Counted from the first letter of the stretch, positions 8,425 through 18,891 are shown. The stretch: DNA of 60,892 bases from Gammaproteobacteria bacterium (GCA_021773365.1 JAJFKF010000076.1:1-60892), one strand, 5' to 3'. Notes: generated from the letters alone by a model not told the origin. A program made the numbers and translations.

Positions 8425-11400
8425 CGGCCGGCTCCGGCACGGCCGAATTCCTTGCGCAGGACAACTGAATAGACCCGCAGGCGCGGATCGGCATGCGTGC
8501 CGTAGCCGTCAGCGGCGAAGCTGGTGCTGGCGAGCGTGGGCGGTGAGGTGTTCAATACATTTGAAAGGCCAATTGTCAGATCAGTGCCTGACAGCAGGTT
8601 TGCCCCCCAACGCGCATCGTCGAAGCGATAGCGCAGGGTCAGGTCATGATAAGTCTGGCTGCCGACGCTTGAGGCGCCCTGGCCGCGAATGGCCGCATCG
8701 CGCAGTGCGGGATCTCCAGATGCGAAGTACACACGGTAGGAGTCGTAGAACTGAGTGCTCCACGCCGCCGTCCAGTTGTCACGCTCCCAGGTCAGTCCGC
8801 CGTTGCCACGCCAGGCCAGCGGACCGGCGAGGAAACCGACGCTGTCGATCAAGGGGGCGCCGGGTTGCACTTGCCGCTCCAGGCGCGGTTGATGGCTGGC
8901 CAGCGCGAAGAAGTGGAAGGCACCGAACGGCGTGGCCCAGGTGTAGTCCACCTGCACGTCCCAGGCCTCCAGTTCAGTCCTGGCGATGTTATCCAGTCGT
9001 TTGTCGACCGACAGGATCTGTCCGCCGCTGTAACCCAGCATCATGTCGAGGGCGGTCAGCGGGGCGCGCACCACGCGTCCGGGCAGGCGCTCCTCGTTGT
9101 CGAGGATTTCCTGGTCGCTGAGATTGAATATCTCATCGGTCTTGCTGATGCGTGTGTAGTCCAGCGAGAGGCGCAGACCAGGCAATGCACTGGGCGTCAG
9201 CACCACACCCGCCGACAAACTCTCGGAGTTCTCCGCTTGCAGGTCGGGACTGCCGCCGACGGTGGTGGTGACCGGGGCAATGAAGCTGGGAAAACCCTCA
9301 CGTTTGGGGTCGGCGGCGAGCAGAAAGTTGAAGTCATAGGTTTGCGAAGCGAGCTGGGCGATGGATGGCGGCAGGAAGCCGGTGCCGAAGCTGGCGCGCA
9401 GGGTCAGGTCAGGTACTGGTGAGTAGCGCAGGCCGACGGTGTAGTCGGTGGAGGCGACCTGATTCGACAACCGGCTTACTTCGGGCCGTGGCGCGGTGCG
9501 GGAAGCGACCGGCAGGGTGCCGACAGCAGGCGTCGTCGTTTGATACTCATCGCGGCGGATCGAGGCCTGCAGATCAAGTCCGCGCAGCCCCCGGCGCGCA
9601 TTGCGGGCGGACACCAGCGGCACGGTGGCCTCCAGGTACACACTGTCGACGTCCTGTTTGCGTGCGGGCGCGTACGAGTAGCTTTCCGTCTCCAGGAAGA
9701 AATCTTCACGGATGCTATCCCTGGCTTCCTCGCGCCGTCGCTCCAGCAGCACCGACAGCGCCAGATCACCACCGGGCAACTCCAGCGCTGGTCCGGCGAG
9801 GCGTACGGCTGCGTTCTGCAGCACGGTGTCGACTGGCCCATCAAAGAAATTTGGCGAGGGCAGCAGATAGGGCGCGTAGGCAGACGCGCTTTCACGCCCA
9901 TCCTGCAGGACATCAATGTCGCCATTGGCGACAGCGTCATAGGTCGCGGAACTGACAGCCGGCAGGGTGGATGCCCACTTGTAGCGTGAGCGGCCCCAGC
10001 TGTAGTCAAGATGTGCGGCCCATTGTCGTGGCAGGCGGAAGATCAAACCGCCCGTCGCTGAGGCAGTTTCCGAGGTTGAGCGCCAGTTCGAGAAGAGGGC
10101 CGGAGTCGGAAATGAAACGGTGATATCGCTGTCGAAGGGGTTGTTGGGTGCAGCGGCGGACACCGTCAGCGTGCCCGGCAGCACGTTCACCCGGCTTTGT
10201 CCGCGATTGTCGGCCATCGACAGGTCGGCATAACTTTCCAGCCATGATGTCCATTGACGACGGGCGCTTACGCCGGCAGAGCGCACCGTCGGATGATTGA
10301 GCAGACTCACATCCGCGCGGCCATCGTCTGGCAGGCTGAGGTCGTACTGACCGGCATTCGCCGCCAGCAGAGCCGTCCCACCGGCGGTTACGCCGGGGTA
10401 GCCGGCCGGTGCGAAGGTGAAGGGCGAACCCAGGGACTGTCCGCCGTCGGACACCAGGTCAAGTCCGGTAGCGCTTCGAATGTTGAAGCCGTTGCCCACC
10501 GGTGGCTGGAAGGCGGCATAGATGCCGGCCGGATCATTGGCCAGCTGCAGGGCGCGGGCACGGGCGCTGAAATCCCGGTCGCGGATCAGGAGGGGATTGG
10601 CCTGGGAGTGACTGACTGAAACCAGCACGCTGCTCCTGCCGCCCTCGAAGCTGAAGCCGGCGCTGGCCTCCAGTCGCGTACGGCCCGAATCGGTGTCGAA
10701 GGAATTATCGTGGCTCGCAAGAAACTCCATGCCTGCGTAATCCTGCCGCAGGACCACGTTCACCACACCGCCGGTGGCGCCACCGCCATAGATACCCGAG
10801 GCGGTGGAGGGCAGTATTTCAATGCGCTCCACTGCCGACAGGGGGATGCCGTTCAGGTCGGGCTGGCGGAAATTACCGTTGAGAAACATGTCGGTGACGC
10901 TGGGCTGGCGCCGTCCGTTGACCAGCACCAGTGTCTGGCTGGTGCCGAGACCACGCAAATCAATCTGGCTCTGGCTGCCAAACTGCTCGCCGGGCAACTG
11001 CGACGTGGTGGCGGCTACGGCGTTCATCGGCAGACGCGTTTTGAGAAACTGCTCGAGGTTGCCGGCCATGGAGCGGGCGATTTCATCGGCCTCGAACACC
11101 ACGTAGGGCTGCACATCGTCCTCGGTGCGGCGGATGCCCGTGTTGGCGCTGCGCTGGCCTTTGACCAGCATCTCCGGGATGCCGCGGGTATCGGATTGCT
11201 GTTCCGGTTTGCTGTTGGCCCCGGTCGTGGCGTCCCTATCCGTATCCGGCGTCCGCGCCAGGCGTAGATGCCCGGATGCGCCGTTTCCGGGCGCTGCGGT
11301 TCCGGTGGCGGCAGGAGCCGCAGCAGGCTGCAGCTCGGAATTCTTGCGGCGCAAAATCAGCGTGGTTGCGGTGACAAATTCATATTCCAGTCCGCTGCCG

Positions 11401-11648
11401 GCCAGCAGTTTCTCCAAAGCGGCGCGAGGAGACAGTCTGCCGCGCAGTGCGGCGGCGCTGATGTCTTCCACCAGGTCTGGTGGATAGACCAGCTGCAGGC
11501 GGCTTTGCACGGCAAACTTGCTCAGGGCGTCGCCAAGATTCCGGGTGGTGATGTCGTAGTCAATCAGCCGCTCATCGGCGGTGGCGATGCCCGTCATCAT
11601 CAGCACGGACAGTGCGGCGGCGGCTATTGCGGCTACTGGCGGATGCAT
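8421..11648 (-). CDS. TonB-dependent outer-membrane receptor with STN signalling domain
   Basis: 1075 aa. After the signal peptide comes an STN (secretin/TonB short N-terminal) domain, about residues 30-105 (NLGDALSKFAVQSRLQLVYP), the part that touches FecR in the periplasm. A low-complexity Ala/Pro linker follows, then the plug domain with NGRRQPSVTD and ERIEILPSTASGIYGGGATG, and a long beta-barrel. FecA-type receptors import iron complexes or other large ligands with TonB energy and switch on their sigma factor; the ligand here cannot be read from sequence. The protein ends GRAGAGR after a normal barrel-like VVLRKEF, so the usual C-terminal aromatic is followed by a short tail. GGAG lies about 10 nt before ATG. 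Confidence 0.93.
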   Translation of the reverse strand: MHPPVAAIAAAALSVLMMTGIATADERLIDYDITTRNLGDALSKFAVQSRLQLVYPPDLVEDISAAALRGRLSPRAALEKLLAGSGLEYEFVTATTLILRRKNSELQPAAAPAATGTAAPGNGASGHLRLARTPDTDRDATTGANSKPEQQSDTRGIPEMLVKGQRSANTGIRRTEDDVQPYVVFEADEIARSMAGNLEQFLKTRLPMNAVAATTSQLPGEQFGSQSQIDLRGLGTSQTLVLVNGRRQPSVTDMFLNGNFRQPDLNGIPLSAVERIEILPSTASGIYGGGATGGVVNVVLRQDYAGMEFLASHDNSFDTDSGRTRLEASAGFSFEGGRSSVLVSVSHSQANPLLIRDRDFSARARALQLANDPAGIYAAFQPPVGNGFNIRSATGLDLVSDGGQSLGSPFTFAPAGYPGVTAGGTALLAANAGQYDLSLPDDGRADVSLLNHPTVRSAGVSARRQWTSWLESYADLSMADNRGQSRVNVLPGTLTVSAAAPNNPFDSDITVSFPTPALFSNWRSTSETASATGGLIFRLPRQWAAHLDYSWGRSRYKWASTLPAVSSATYDAVANGDIDVLQDGRESASAYAPYLLPSPNFFDGPVDTVLQNAAVRLAGPALELPGGDLALSVLLERRREEARDSIREDFFLETESYSYAPARKQDVDSVYLEATVPLVSARNARRGLRGLDLQASIRRDEYQTTTPAVGTLPVASRTAPRPEVSRLSNQVASTDYTVGLRYSPVPDLTLRASFGTGFLPPSIAQLASQTYDFNFLLAADPKREGFPSFIAPVTTTVGGSPDLQAENSESLSAGVVLTPSALPGLRLSLDYTRISKTDEIFNLSDQEILDNEERLPGRVVRAPLTALDMMLGYSGGQILSVDKRLDNIARTELEAWDVQVDYTWATPFGAFHFFALASHQPRLERQVQPGAPLIDSVGFLAGPLAWRGNGGLTWERDNWTAAWSTQFYDSYRVYFASGDPALRDAAIRGQGASSVGSQTYHDLTLRYRFDDARWGANLLSGTDLTIGLSNVLNTSPPTLASTSFAADGYGTHADPRLRVYSVVLRKEFGRAGAGR

Positions 11649-11690
11649 GGGTTTGAACTCCAGGACAGGGATGTGCCGTTTGTAACGACA

Positions 11691-11718
11691 CGGGTGGGCA
11701 ACCCCCCACCCCCACCCG
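11691..11718 (-). other. Intercistronic stem-loop between fecR and the TonB receptor gene
   Basis: CGGGTGGG (11691-11698) pairs with CCCACCCG (11711-11718) over a 12-nt loop. No T tract follows on the transcribed strand, so this is more likely an mRNA processing or attenuation hairpin than a full terminator. It would separate expression of the regulator genes from the receptor. Confidence 0.4.
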
Positions 11719-11723
11719 GAAAA

Positions 11724-12770
11724 CTATTTGCGCAGGTGCAGTCGGGTGCTGCCGTCCGGAGCAGTCAAGGCCTCAATGGGAAAGGAGCGTTGCAGCGCCG
11801 GGACTACGGCCTGGAGATCGCCGACATGGAAGACTCCGCTCACTGGCAGGTCGACAAGCGCTGGATCGCCGATGGCGATGGTCCACGGAGTGTAGCGATT
11901 GATCTCGGTCAGCACCTCGCTGAGCGGCGCAGAGCTGAAAATGAGATTGCCGCGTGTCCAGCCGGCTGCAGCGTCCAGATCGATGGCCTGCCGTTCAGTG
12001 GCGCCGCGCGCCGCGATCTCCAGGCGTTCGCCCACGGCGAGTTCCTGTGCCGCTGGCAGCGTCAGCTGCGCGGATGGCGGCGGGGAATGCCCGACGCGCA
12101 CTCGACCTTCCAGCAGGGTCACGACGATGTGCTCGCCGTCCCTGCGCACGTCGAACACCGTGCCCAGGGCGGTGATGGCGTTCGCTCCTGCGGCAACGAC
12201 AAACGGTCGTGAATTCTCCGTCGCCACATCGAAGCGGGCGCGACCGCGGTCAAGGTGGACCAGGCGTTGCCCGGCATCGAACTCAATGCGGATAGAGGTG
12301 GCAGTGTCGAGCATGACCGCCGAGCCGTCATCAAGCCTCACCTCGCGCTGCTCACCCACGGCGGTCTGATAACCGGCTGGCGTGGACAGTGTCTGGTAGA
12401 TCAGGATGCCGGCAGCGGATATCGCCGCTACACCCGCGGCCAGGCTCGCGGCCAGAGCCCAGCGCCCGGCGGGCGTCGCCCGGCGGGCGGAGGCGATGTG
12501 AGGCGCGTTGACGGGCACCCGTGCTTCGCGCAACGCCGCGGCAATGGCGGGATCGTCCGCCAGATCGCCGACCCGGCCCAGCAGTCGCCGGCTTGTGTCA
12601 TAGGCGCTGGCATGGCGGGGATCGGCGGCACGCCATTGCTCGAAGGCGGCAAGAACACCGGCCGGGCAGTTCCCGGCTTGCAGGCGCGCAAGCCACTGCT
12701 CTGCTTCCTGCAGCGTCTGCGTGGACAAACCGGATGCGTTCGCGTCCATGACGGGCGTAATAACGTTCAC
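11724..12770 (-). CDS. FecR-family regulator of the adjacent ECF sigma factor
   Basis: 348 aa. The cytoplasmic N-terminal domain (DUF4880 type) binds the sigma factor and is visible as EQWLARLQ and FEQWRAADPRHASAYD. One membrane segment lies near residues 105-125. The periplasmic FecR domain follows (GEQREVRLDDGSAVMLDT; VVAAGANAITALGTVFDV), then a DUF4974-like C-terminal domain (LSEVLTEINRYTP). It starts 13 bp after the sigma factor gene and is followed by the receptor gene. It is expected to pass the receptor's ligand signal to the sigma factor across the inner membrane. Confidence 0.93.
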   Translation of the reverse strand: MNVITPVMDANASGLSTQTLQEAEQWLARLQAGNCPAGVLAAFEQWRAADPRHASAYDTSRRLLGRVGDLADDPAIAAALREARVPVNAPHIASARRATPAGRWALAASLAAGVAAISAAGILIYQTLSTPAGYQTAVGEQREVRLDDGSAVMLDTATSIRIEFDAGQRLVHLDRGRARFDVATENSRPFVVAAGANAITALGTVFDVRRDGEHIVVTLLEGRVRVGHSPPPSAQLTLPAAQELAVGERLEIAARGATERQAIDLDAAAGWTRGNLIFSSAPLSEVLTEINRYTPWTIAIGDPALVDLPVSGVFHVGDLQAVVPALQRSFPIEALTAPDGSTRLHLRK

Positions 12771-12783
12771 AGCTGCGATTACC

Positions 12784-13356
12784 TCACCTGTCCTGTAGCG
12801 TTGGCGGTTCGCCGCGCAGCCTGGCGCGGCAGATTGCGAGTGCGCGGGAGATATGCTTCTCCACCATGCTGACCGAGATGGCGCAGTGGCGCGCGATCTC
12901 CGGGTAGGACATGTTGTCCAGGCGATGCAGCAGGAAGACCTGGCGGCAGCGCGGTGCCATTTCCAGGATCGCGGTGCGTAGCAGCGCCAGCTCCTGCTGT
13001 CCGCAGATCTGCTGCTCCTGGCTCGCCTCGGTGGAACTCAGGGCCTCGGGCTCGAGCGGGATGTGATCGAAGGTATGCCGGGTCTTGATCTGGCGCCGAC
13101 GGTCTTTCAGCAGGTTGTCCGCGGTGCGGAAGAGAAAGGCCTTCTGGAATTGCAGTGTGGCAATACCCGGTCGCGCCGCAAGACGGCAGTAGACTTCCTG
13201 GACCAGATCTGCAGCTTCCTCCATCGTGGCGTGCCGGCGCAGGAAGTAGCGCGTGAGGTCGCGCCGGTAGCTGCGGAACAGCGATTCGAGCGCCACCCTG
13301 TCGGCGAGGCGGTCGTGGCCGACCGGTTCCGCGACGTCCGTTCCGGCGGTGCTCAC
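12784..13356 (-). CDS. ECF RNA polymerase sigma factor, FecI-like
   Basis: 190 aa, from a GTG start. Region 2 is FRSYRRDLTRYFLRR...ATMEEAADLVQEVYCRL and contains the ECF sigma-2 signature. Region 4 carries the helix-turn-helix NMSYPEIARHCAISVSMVEKHI. It heads the minus-strand unit sigma, FecR, receptor, TlpA, the standard Fec-type cell-surface signalling order. The GTG choice has no strong ribosome-binding site. A GC hairpin, GGCGGGC (13381-13387) with GCCCGCC (13399-13405), lies upstream in the 140-bp gap to the TetR gene and may insulate the two units. Confidence 0.93.
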   Translation of the reverse strand: MSTAGTDVAEPVGHDRLADRVALESLFRSYRRDLTRYFLRRHATMEEAADLVQEVYCRLAARPGIATLQFQKAFLFRTADNLLKDRRRQIKTRHTFDHIPLEPEALSSTEASQEQQICGQQELALLRTAILEMAPRCRQVFLLHRLDNMSYPEIARHCAISVSMVEKHISRALAICRARLRGEPPTLQDR

Positions 13357-13496
13357 GTTGCTGTGCGGGAGTTTTCCATGGGCGGGCTACAGTGCATCGC
13401 CCGCCGGAAGGCGTCAACTGTGCAGATTGGATAGGCCGCGAGCGCACGGGCGGGCGGCATGACGCGCCTTGCTCCGGGCGGGCGTGGACCGGTTGT

Positions 13497-14111
13497 TCAG
13501 CGCCGCATCAACCAGCTGATCAGTTCCCGCAGCGCCCCTTCCAGATTGGAACGGGTGATCGCCGGATCACGGATGGACTGCACCGCGAGTCCCGAGATCA
13601 GACTTTGCAGCAGGACGGTGCGACTGGTCAGTGCTTCCTCGTCGAGCGCGAAGCCCTCGCGTATGGCATTGCGGCGAAGCATCTCGCGCAGGTGCAGCCC
13701 GAATTGGGCGTTCGCGGCCTGTACCACCGCGGCAATTTCCTGTTCGCGTGCGGCGGCGGCGGTGACATCGAGAAACTGCGCGGCATTTTTGTCGGCATGA
13801 TCGCCACGCTGCCAGTGTTCGAAGACTTCCAGCAGAGCGCTGGCGAGTTCATCCGGGGAGTGCACCTGGCCGATGGCGCTGGCGCCTTCCTCCATCTGGC
13901 GGACGATGATGGCCTGGATGATGGCGTTCTTGTTCTCGAAGTAGCGGTAGATCAGCCCCGCACTCATGCGGGCGGTTTCGGCGATCTCGGCCATGCTGGC
14001 GGCGTGAAAGCCGTGACGGACAAAGCATTCCTGCGCCGCGCACAGGATGCGCTCGCGCTGCGCGAGGGCGCGTGGGCTCGGTGCCTCGCACCGTTCGGCG
14101 GCAGGTTTCAT
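13497..14111 (-). CDS. TetR/AcrR-family transcriptional regulator of the efflux operon
   Basis: 204 aa. The N-terminal helix-turn-helix [21 protein letters not shown] is typical of TetR repressors; the C-terminal ligand domain is diverse. The start is taken at 14111, because a longer in-frame extension would run through the RND pump gene in the wrong frame. ATG overlaps the pump stop codon by 4 nt (14108-14111), so the regulator is translated with its target operon. The perfect palindrome at 18467-18484 ahead of the operon is the likely binding site, giving negative feedback until a drug or metabolite binds. Confidence 0.9.
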   Translation of the reverse strand: MKPAAERCEAPSPRALAQRERILCAAQECFVRHGFHAASMAEIAETARMSAGLIYRYFENKNAIIQAIIVRQMEEGASAIGQVHSPDELASALLEVFEHWQRGDHADKNAAQFLDVTAAAAREQEIAAVVQAANAQFGLHLREMLRRNAIREGFALDEEALTSRTVLLQSLISGLAVQSIRDPAITRSNLEGALRELISWLMRR

Positions 14112-17100
14112 GGACTGCTGTCCGGCTGGTTTGCGGCCGCTTCCGCCCTGCGTCCGTCCGGCGTGAGCCGCCGCACGACAATGAAAAACAGCGGAATGAA
14201 GAACAAACCGAGGAAGGTGCCGGCAAGCATGCCGCCGACGACACCGGTGCCGATGGCCCGCTGCGCGCCGGAACCGGCGCCGGTGGCGATGGCCAGTGGC
14301 AGCACACCAAAGCCGAAAGCTATGGAGGTCATCAGGATGGGTCGCAGGCGGTCGCGGATGGCCGCCAGGGTGCCGCCGATGAGGTCCATGCCCTGCTCGA
14401 TGTTGCTCTTGGCGAACTCGATGATCAGTACCGCGTTCTTGCTCGACAGGCCGATGGTGGTGAGCATGGCCACCTGGAAGTACACATCGCGCTCCAGGCC
14501 ACGCAGCGACGTCAGCAGTACCGTACCGAGAATTCCCAGCGGCACTACCATCAACACCGAGGCTGGTATGGACCAGCTTTCGTACAGCGCCGCCAGGCAG
14601 AGGAAGACGATGAGCACCGACAACGTGTACAGCAATGGTATCTGGGCGCTGGCGGTGCGCTCCTCGTAGGATTGTCCGCTCCATTCGATGCCGAAGCCCG
14701 CGGGCAGGTCGCCGGCCAGCCGCTCGATCTCCGCCATGGCCTCGCCGGAGCTGACGCCCGGCGCCGCGCTGCCGGTGAGGTTGATGGCCGGTGCGCCGTT
14801 GTAGCGTTCCAGCCGCGGGGAACCATAGGCCCACTGCGAGTCAGCGAAGGCTGAAAATGGCACCATCTCGCCGGCTGCGTTGCGCACATGCCAGCGCTCG
14901 AAGTCTTCCGGCACCATGCGGAAGGGCGCATCGGCCTGCATGTAGACGCGTTTGACCCGGCCGCGGTCGATGAAATCGTCGATGTACTGTCCGCCCCAGG
15001 TCATGCTCAGCAGCGAATTGACGTCGGCAATGGCCACGCCCTGTGCGCTGGCTTTGGCGGTATCGATTTCCAGGCGAAATTGTGGCTGATCCTCCAGGCC
15101 GTTGGGCCGTACCGCGGTGAGCAGCGGACTTTGTGCGGCGGCGCCGAGCAGCTGGTTGCGTGCGGCCACCAGCGCCTCGTGTCCGTGGCCAGCATTGTCC
15201 TTCAGGTAAACATTGAAGCCACCTACCGTGCCGAGTTCAGTAACCGGCGGCGGCGCAATGGCGAAGATCATGGCGTCCTTGATGCCGCTGAGCGCGCCCA
15301 TGGCGCGGTTGGCAATAGCCTGTACGCCTGCTGCCTTGTCGGTGCGCTCATCCCAGTCCTTGAGATTGACAAAGGCCATGCCGGTGTTCTGGCCGCTGCC
15401 GCTGAAGCTGAAGCCCTGCACGGAGAAAACGGCCTTGAGGTTCTGTGCCTCGTTTGTCAGGTAATAGTCCTCGATCTGTCCCATGACCTCGAGAGTGCGT
15501 TCCTGCGTGGCGCCGACCGGGGTCTGCACCAGCGTGAACAGCGTGCCCTGGTCCTCGTTGGGCAGGAAGGAGCTGGGCAGGCGCAAAAACAGGAACAGCA
15601 TTACCGCCGCCAGCGTGCCGTACAGCAGCAGAAAGCGCCCGCTGCGGGCCGCCATGCGCCCGACCACGCTGCGGTAGCCGGCATTACTCTGATCCAGCTT
15701 GCGGTTGAACCAGCCGAAGAATCCCCGGTGCGTACCATGCCCGCCCTTGGGTATGGGTTTGAGCAACGTGGCGCACAGCGCCGGGGTAAGCACCAGCGCG
15801 GCCAGTACCGACAAACCCATCGCCGAAACGATGGTGGCAGTGAACTGGCGGTAGATCACGCCGGTGGAACCCTCGAGGAAAGCCATCGGTACGAAAACCG
15901 CGGCCAGCACGGTGCCAATGCCGACCAGCGCACCGGTGATCTGGTCCATGGACTTGCGTGTGGCTTCCAGCGGCGAGAGCCCTTCCTCGCTCATCACTCG
16001 CTCGACGTTCTCCACCACCACGATGGCGTCGTCCACCAGCAGCCCGATGGCCAGCACCATGGCGAACATGGTGAGCATGTTGATGGAAAAACCCAGCGCC
16101 AGGAGGATTCCGAGCGTACCCAGCAGCACCACCGGCACGGCGATGGTGGGAATGAGCGTGGCGCGGAAGTTCTGCAGGAACAGGAAGATGACCAGGAACA
16201 CCAGTATGATGGCTTCTACCAGCGTCTTGAGCACCTCATTGATCGAGGCGCGCACGAAGGGCGTGGTATCGAAGGGAATGACAGCCTTCAGGCCGGGAGG
16301 GAAGGAGGCCTCGAGCTCCTTCAGTCTGGCCTCGATGCTGTCCGCCGTTTCCAGTGCATTGGCATTGGTGGCCAGGGAAATCGCCAGTCCGCTGGCGGGT
16401 TGGCGGTTGTACCGGCCGACCACGGAATAATTCTCCGAACCGATCTCCACGCGCGCCACGTCACCCAGACGCAGGAGCGAGCCATCGGTGTTGCTGCGCA
16501 GGACGATGGCGCGAAACTGCTCGGGTGTCTGCAGGCGGCCCTGCGCGGTGATGGGCGCATTGATCTGCTGGCCTTTTACGGCGGGTGTGCCGCCGAGCTG
16601 GCCGACCGCCGTCTGCGCATTCTGCGCGCGAACGGCGGCGGCGATGTCGGTGGGCATCAGGCGGTAGCCGGCAAGCTTGTCCGGATCGAGCCAGATGCGC
16701 ATGGCATAGCGGGTGCCGAACACACGAATGTTGCCCACGCCGGGCACGCGGCTGAGCGGATCGAGCAGATTGGCCGTGACAAAATCGGAAATGTCGTTGC
16801 GGTTCATGCTGCCGTCTTCGGAGACGAAACCGATGACCTGCAGGAAGGCGGCGTTGGCCTTGGTCACCGCCAGGCCCTGTTCCTGCACAACCTGTGGCAA
16901 CTGTGCAGTGGCCAGCTGAAGTTTGTTTTGTACCTGTACCTGTGCGATGTCCGGATCGGTGCCGGAAGAGAAGGTGAGGGTGACGTTTACCGCGCCGTTG
17001 GAATCGCTTGTGGCCGACATGTACAGCAGACCGTCGAGGCCCGTCATCGACTGCTCGATGATCTGGGTGACGGAATTTTCCAGGGTCTGTGCCGAGGCCC

Positions 17101-17251
17101 CTGGATAATTGGCCGCGATGGCGACGGTGGGTGGAGCGATGTTGGGATAACGGGCGATGGGCAATTTCATCAGCGCCAGCAAACCGGCCAGCATGATGAT
17201 GATGGCGATGACCCAGGCGAATATGGGGCGGTCGATGAAAAATCTGGCCAT
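14108..17251 (-). CDS. RND-type multidrug efflux pump, inner-membrane subunit (AcrB/MexB-like)
   Basis: 1047 aa, full length for the HAE1 family. It starts [17 protein letters not shown] as in AcrB. The proton-relay aspartates are present in TM4 ([18 protein letters not shown], near 407-408), as are the periplasmic porter domains and twelve membrane segments. It uses proton influx to expel hydrophobic compounds from the periplasm and inner membrane. The gene starts 13 bp after the adaptor gene. No outer-membrane channel gene is in the operon, so a TolC-like partner must be encoded elsewhere. The substrate range cannot be predicted. Confidence 0.95.
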   Translation of the reverse strand: MARFFIDRPIFAWVIAIIIMLAGLLALMKLPIARYPNIAPPTVAIAANYPGASAQTLENSVTQIIEQSMTGLDGLLYMSATSDSNGAVNVTLTFSSGTDPDIAQVQVQNKLQLATAQLPQVVQEQGLAVTKANAAFLQVIGFVSEDGSMNRNDISDFVTANLLDPLSRVPGVGNIRVFGTRYAMRIWLDPDKLAGYRLMPTDIAAAVRAQNAQTAVGQLGGTPAVKGQQINAPITAQGRLQTPEQFRAIVLRSNTDGSLLRLGDVARVEIGSENYSVVGRYNRQPASGLAISLATNANALETADSIEARLKELEASFPPGLKAVIPFDTTPFVRASINEVLKTLVEAIILVFLVIFLFLQNFRATLIPTIAVPVVLLGTLGILLALGFSINMLTMFAMVLAIGLLVDDAIVVVENVERVMSEEGLSPLEATRKSMDQITGALVGIGTVLAAVFVPMAFLEGSTGVIYRQFTATIVSAMGLSVLAALVLTPALCATLLKPIPKGGHGTHRGFFGWFNRKLDQSNAGYRSVVGRMAARSGRFLLLYGTLAAVMLFLFLRLPSSFLPNEDQGTLFTLVQTPVGATQERTLEVMGQIEDYYLTNEAQNLKAVFSVQGFSFSGSGQNTGMAFVNLKDWDERTDKAAGVQAIANRAMGALSGIKDAMIFAIAPPPVTELGTVGGFNVYLKDNAGHGHEALVAARNQLLGAAAQSPLLTAVRPNGLEDQPQFRLEIDTAKASAQGVAIADVNSLLSMTWGGQYIDDFIDRGRVKRVYMQADAPFRMVPEDFERWHVRNAAGEMVPFSAFADSQWAYGSPRLERYNGAPAINLTGSAAPGVSSGEAMAEIERLAGDLPAGFGIEWSGQSYEERTASAQIPLLYTLSVLIVFLCLAALYESWSIPASVLMVVPLGILGTVLLTSLRGLERDVYFQVAMLTTIGLSSKNAVLIIEFAKSNIEQGMDLIGGTLAAIRDRLRPILMTSIAFGFGVLPLAIATGAGSGAQRAIGTGVVGGMLAGTFLGLFFIPLFFIVVRRLTPDGRRAEAAANQPDSSP

Positions 17252-17264
17252 GGGCGTGGTTTCC

Positions 17265-18437
17265 TCAGCTGCCGCTGCTGGCCGGGACGTCGGAATCGGG
17301 CGCGGCCGGAACTGCGGTTACCGGTGCGCCGGGTTTGATTTTCTGCAAACCCGATACGATGAGGCGATCACCGGCCTCGAGGCCGTCCTCGACCAGCCAC
17401 TGATCACCGACCGTGCGCGTCACGCGCACGGTGCGGGCTTCAACCTTGCCTTCGTCGTTGACCATCATGGCTACGGCATTGCCCTTGGCGTCGCGGGTGA
17501 TGCCCTGCTGTGGAGCCAGCAGACCCTGCGGGCGCACGCCGACATCAAGTAGCGCGCGCACGTACATACCGGGCAGCAGAAGTTTTTCGGGATTGGCTAT
17601 CACCACGCGCAGTGCATAGCTGCCGGTACCCGGATCGACACTGACTTCGGAGAACTGCAGCTGGCCGGTGTGCGGGTAAGGCGTGCCGTCTTCCAGCACG
17701 ATGCGCACCTGCAGTGCGCCGTCGCGTTCGAGCTTGCCGCTGGTCAGATCGCGCTGCAGTCGCAGCCACTCGGTACTCGACTGCGTGAGATCCACGTAGA
17801 TGGGATCGAGCTGCTGGATCGTGGCCAGGGCAGCATCCTGGTTTGCCGTGACGAGGGCGCCCTGGGTGACCGAGGAGCGGCCGATGCGACCGTTGATGGG
17901 CGCGGTGATGCGCGAGTAGCCAAGCCTGACTTCGGCGGCGGCCAGTTCCGCCTCGGCGGCGGCGACCTCAGCCTCGGCCTGACCCAGAGCGGCTGCGTTT
18001 GCTTCATTCTCCTGTGCGCTGATCGTGCCAGTCCTGGCCAGTTCGGTGGATCGTCTGGCGCGCTGGCGCGCGGCAGTCACAGTGGCCTGAGCGCTGGCCA
18101 GTGCCGCGCGCGCCGTATTCAACGCGGCACGATACAGGGCATCGTCGAGTTGATAGAGCGCCTGTCCGGCCCGCACCTGTGAGCCTTCCTGATAGAGCCG
18201 TTGTTTGATGATGCCGCTGACCTGGGGCCGTACTTCGGCGATCAGCGAAGCACCGATGCGGCCCGGCAGTTCGCGCACCAGGGGCACCGGCTGGGTTGTC
18301 AGCGTGACTACGCCGACTTCCGTGGGCGGCGGGGCATTCTGCTGTGGAGGTTTCGCCCCACATGCGCACAGGATTGTGGTTGTTGACAGGAGGAGAGCGG
18401 CGGTGGGAAGGCGTGGGTGCGTCAATGTATTGAACAT
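17265..18437 (-). CDS. RND efflux periplasmic adaptor (membrane fusion protein, AcrA/MexA-like)
   Basis: About 390 aa. A lipoprotein-type signal ends in TTILCAC, giving a lipidated cysteine. After it come lipoyl/barrel-sandwich halves ([20 protein letters not shown] and [14 protein letters not shown]) around an alanine-rich coiled-coil hairpin, then beta-barrel and membrane-proximal domains. It links the pump to the outer-membrane channel. I prefer ATG 18437 (MFNTLTH...) because it gives a normal signal peptide; a GTG at 18461 is the alternative. Neither has a good ribosome-binding site. It is the first gene of the adaptor/pump/TetR operon. Confidence 0.92.
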   Translation of the reverse strand: MFNTLTHPRLPTAALLLSTTTILCACGAKPPQQNAPPPTEVGVVTLTTQPVPLVRELPGRIGASLIAEVRPQVSGIIKQRLYQEGSQVRAGQALYQLDDALYRAALNTARAALASAQATVTAARQRARRSTELARTGTISAQENEANAAALGQAEAEVAAAEAELAAAEVRLGYSRITAPINGRIGRSSVTQGALVTANQDAALATIQQLDPIYVDLTQSSTEWLRLQRDLTSGKLERDGALQVRIVLEDGTPYPHTGQLQFSEVSVDPGTGSYALRVVIANPEKLLLPGMYVRALLDVGVRPQGLLAPQQGITRDAKGNAVAMMVNDEGKVEARTVRVTRTVGDQWLVEDGLEAGDRLIVSGLQKIKPGAPVTAVPAAPDSDVPASSGS

Positions 18438-18466
18438 AAGCTGATCAGCCAATGGGCTCACAGATG

Positions 18467-18484
18467 AGAATGAACGTTCATTCT
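18467..18484 (-). promoter_or_regulatory. Perfect 18-bp palindrome ahead of the efflux operon (TetR operator)
   Basis: AGAATGAACGTTCATTCT is its own reverse complement over all 18 bases and lies 30 bp before the adaptor ATG (6 bp before the alternative GTG). TGAAcgTTCA-centred palindromes are typical of AcrR-like TetR regulators controlling RND pumps, and a TetR gene closes this operon. Binding here would block the promoter. Confidence 0.8.
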
Positions 18485-18526
18485 ATGACGGGCACTGTCA
18501 CTGTCAAGGACCGGCGCAAACAAAAA

Positions 18527-18558
18527 AGCCGGGCCTTCCCAAAAAAGGAGGCCCGGCT
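18527..18558 (-). terminator. Rho-independent terminator of the small gene at 18592-18891
   Basis: AGCCGGGCCT (18527-18536) pairs with AGGCCCGGCT (18549-18558). On the minus strand this 10-bp GC stem is followed at once by six T residues, the classical intrinsic terminator form. An A run in the loop adds a weaker T tract for the opposite direction. Confidence 0.9.
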
Positions 18559-18591
18559 CATATGTGGATTGCTACAGACCCTGGGGGGTCT

Positions 18592-18891
18592 TCAGCTGGC
18601 TTTGGCCACGGCGTGAATGACGTGCCGGTACTCGAAGAACACTGAAAAGTCCGGATAGTCCCAGCGGGTGATGGGCGGACTGCCCACGGCCTCGTGGCGG
18701 GTGCCGGGTGCACCGAATTTTTCTTCAACCGCCTCCATGGACATGCCGCGGGCGGGCCGCTGGACAGCGGATTCACGTACGGCGACACCCTCATTGATGA
18801 TGATGGTCTCCGCCACGGCGGTGGTGGTTATGCTGGCGGCCAGGCCCAGAATCAGGCCGGCGGTGGGGGCAAGCAATCGTTCAAGTCTCAT
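18592..18891 (-). CDS. Small exported protein with BamE/SmpA-like C-terminal motif
   Basis: 99 aa. A signal peptide (LLAPTAGLILGLAASITTTAVA) is followed by a short mature domain with MSMEAVEEKFGAPGTRHEAV and the sequence PITRWDYPDFSVFFEY. The pattern 'G..meaV...fG.P' followed by an aromatic beta strand resembles the SmpA/BamE fold. I know it as a recurring conserved hypothetical protein in Gammaproteobacteria, with no assigned function. AGGA precedes the ATG at 18891. The gene stands alone with its own terminator, between the efflux operon and lolC. Confidence 0.75.
   Translation of the reverse strand: MRLERLLAPTAGLILGLAASITTTAVAETIIINEGVAVRESAVQRPARGMSMEAVEEKFGAPGTRHEAVGSPPITRWDYPDFSVFFEYRHVIHAVAKAS

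Noticed and set aside
14888..17338. 816-codon open frame antisense to the RND pump gene
   Set aside because: High GC keeps the opposite frame open; the translation is His/Gln/Gly-rich with no domain, while the minus strand encodes a full AcrB-like protein.
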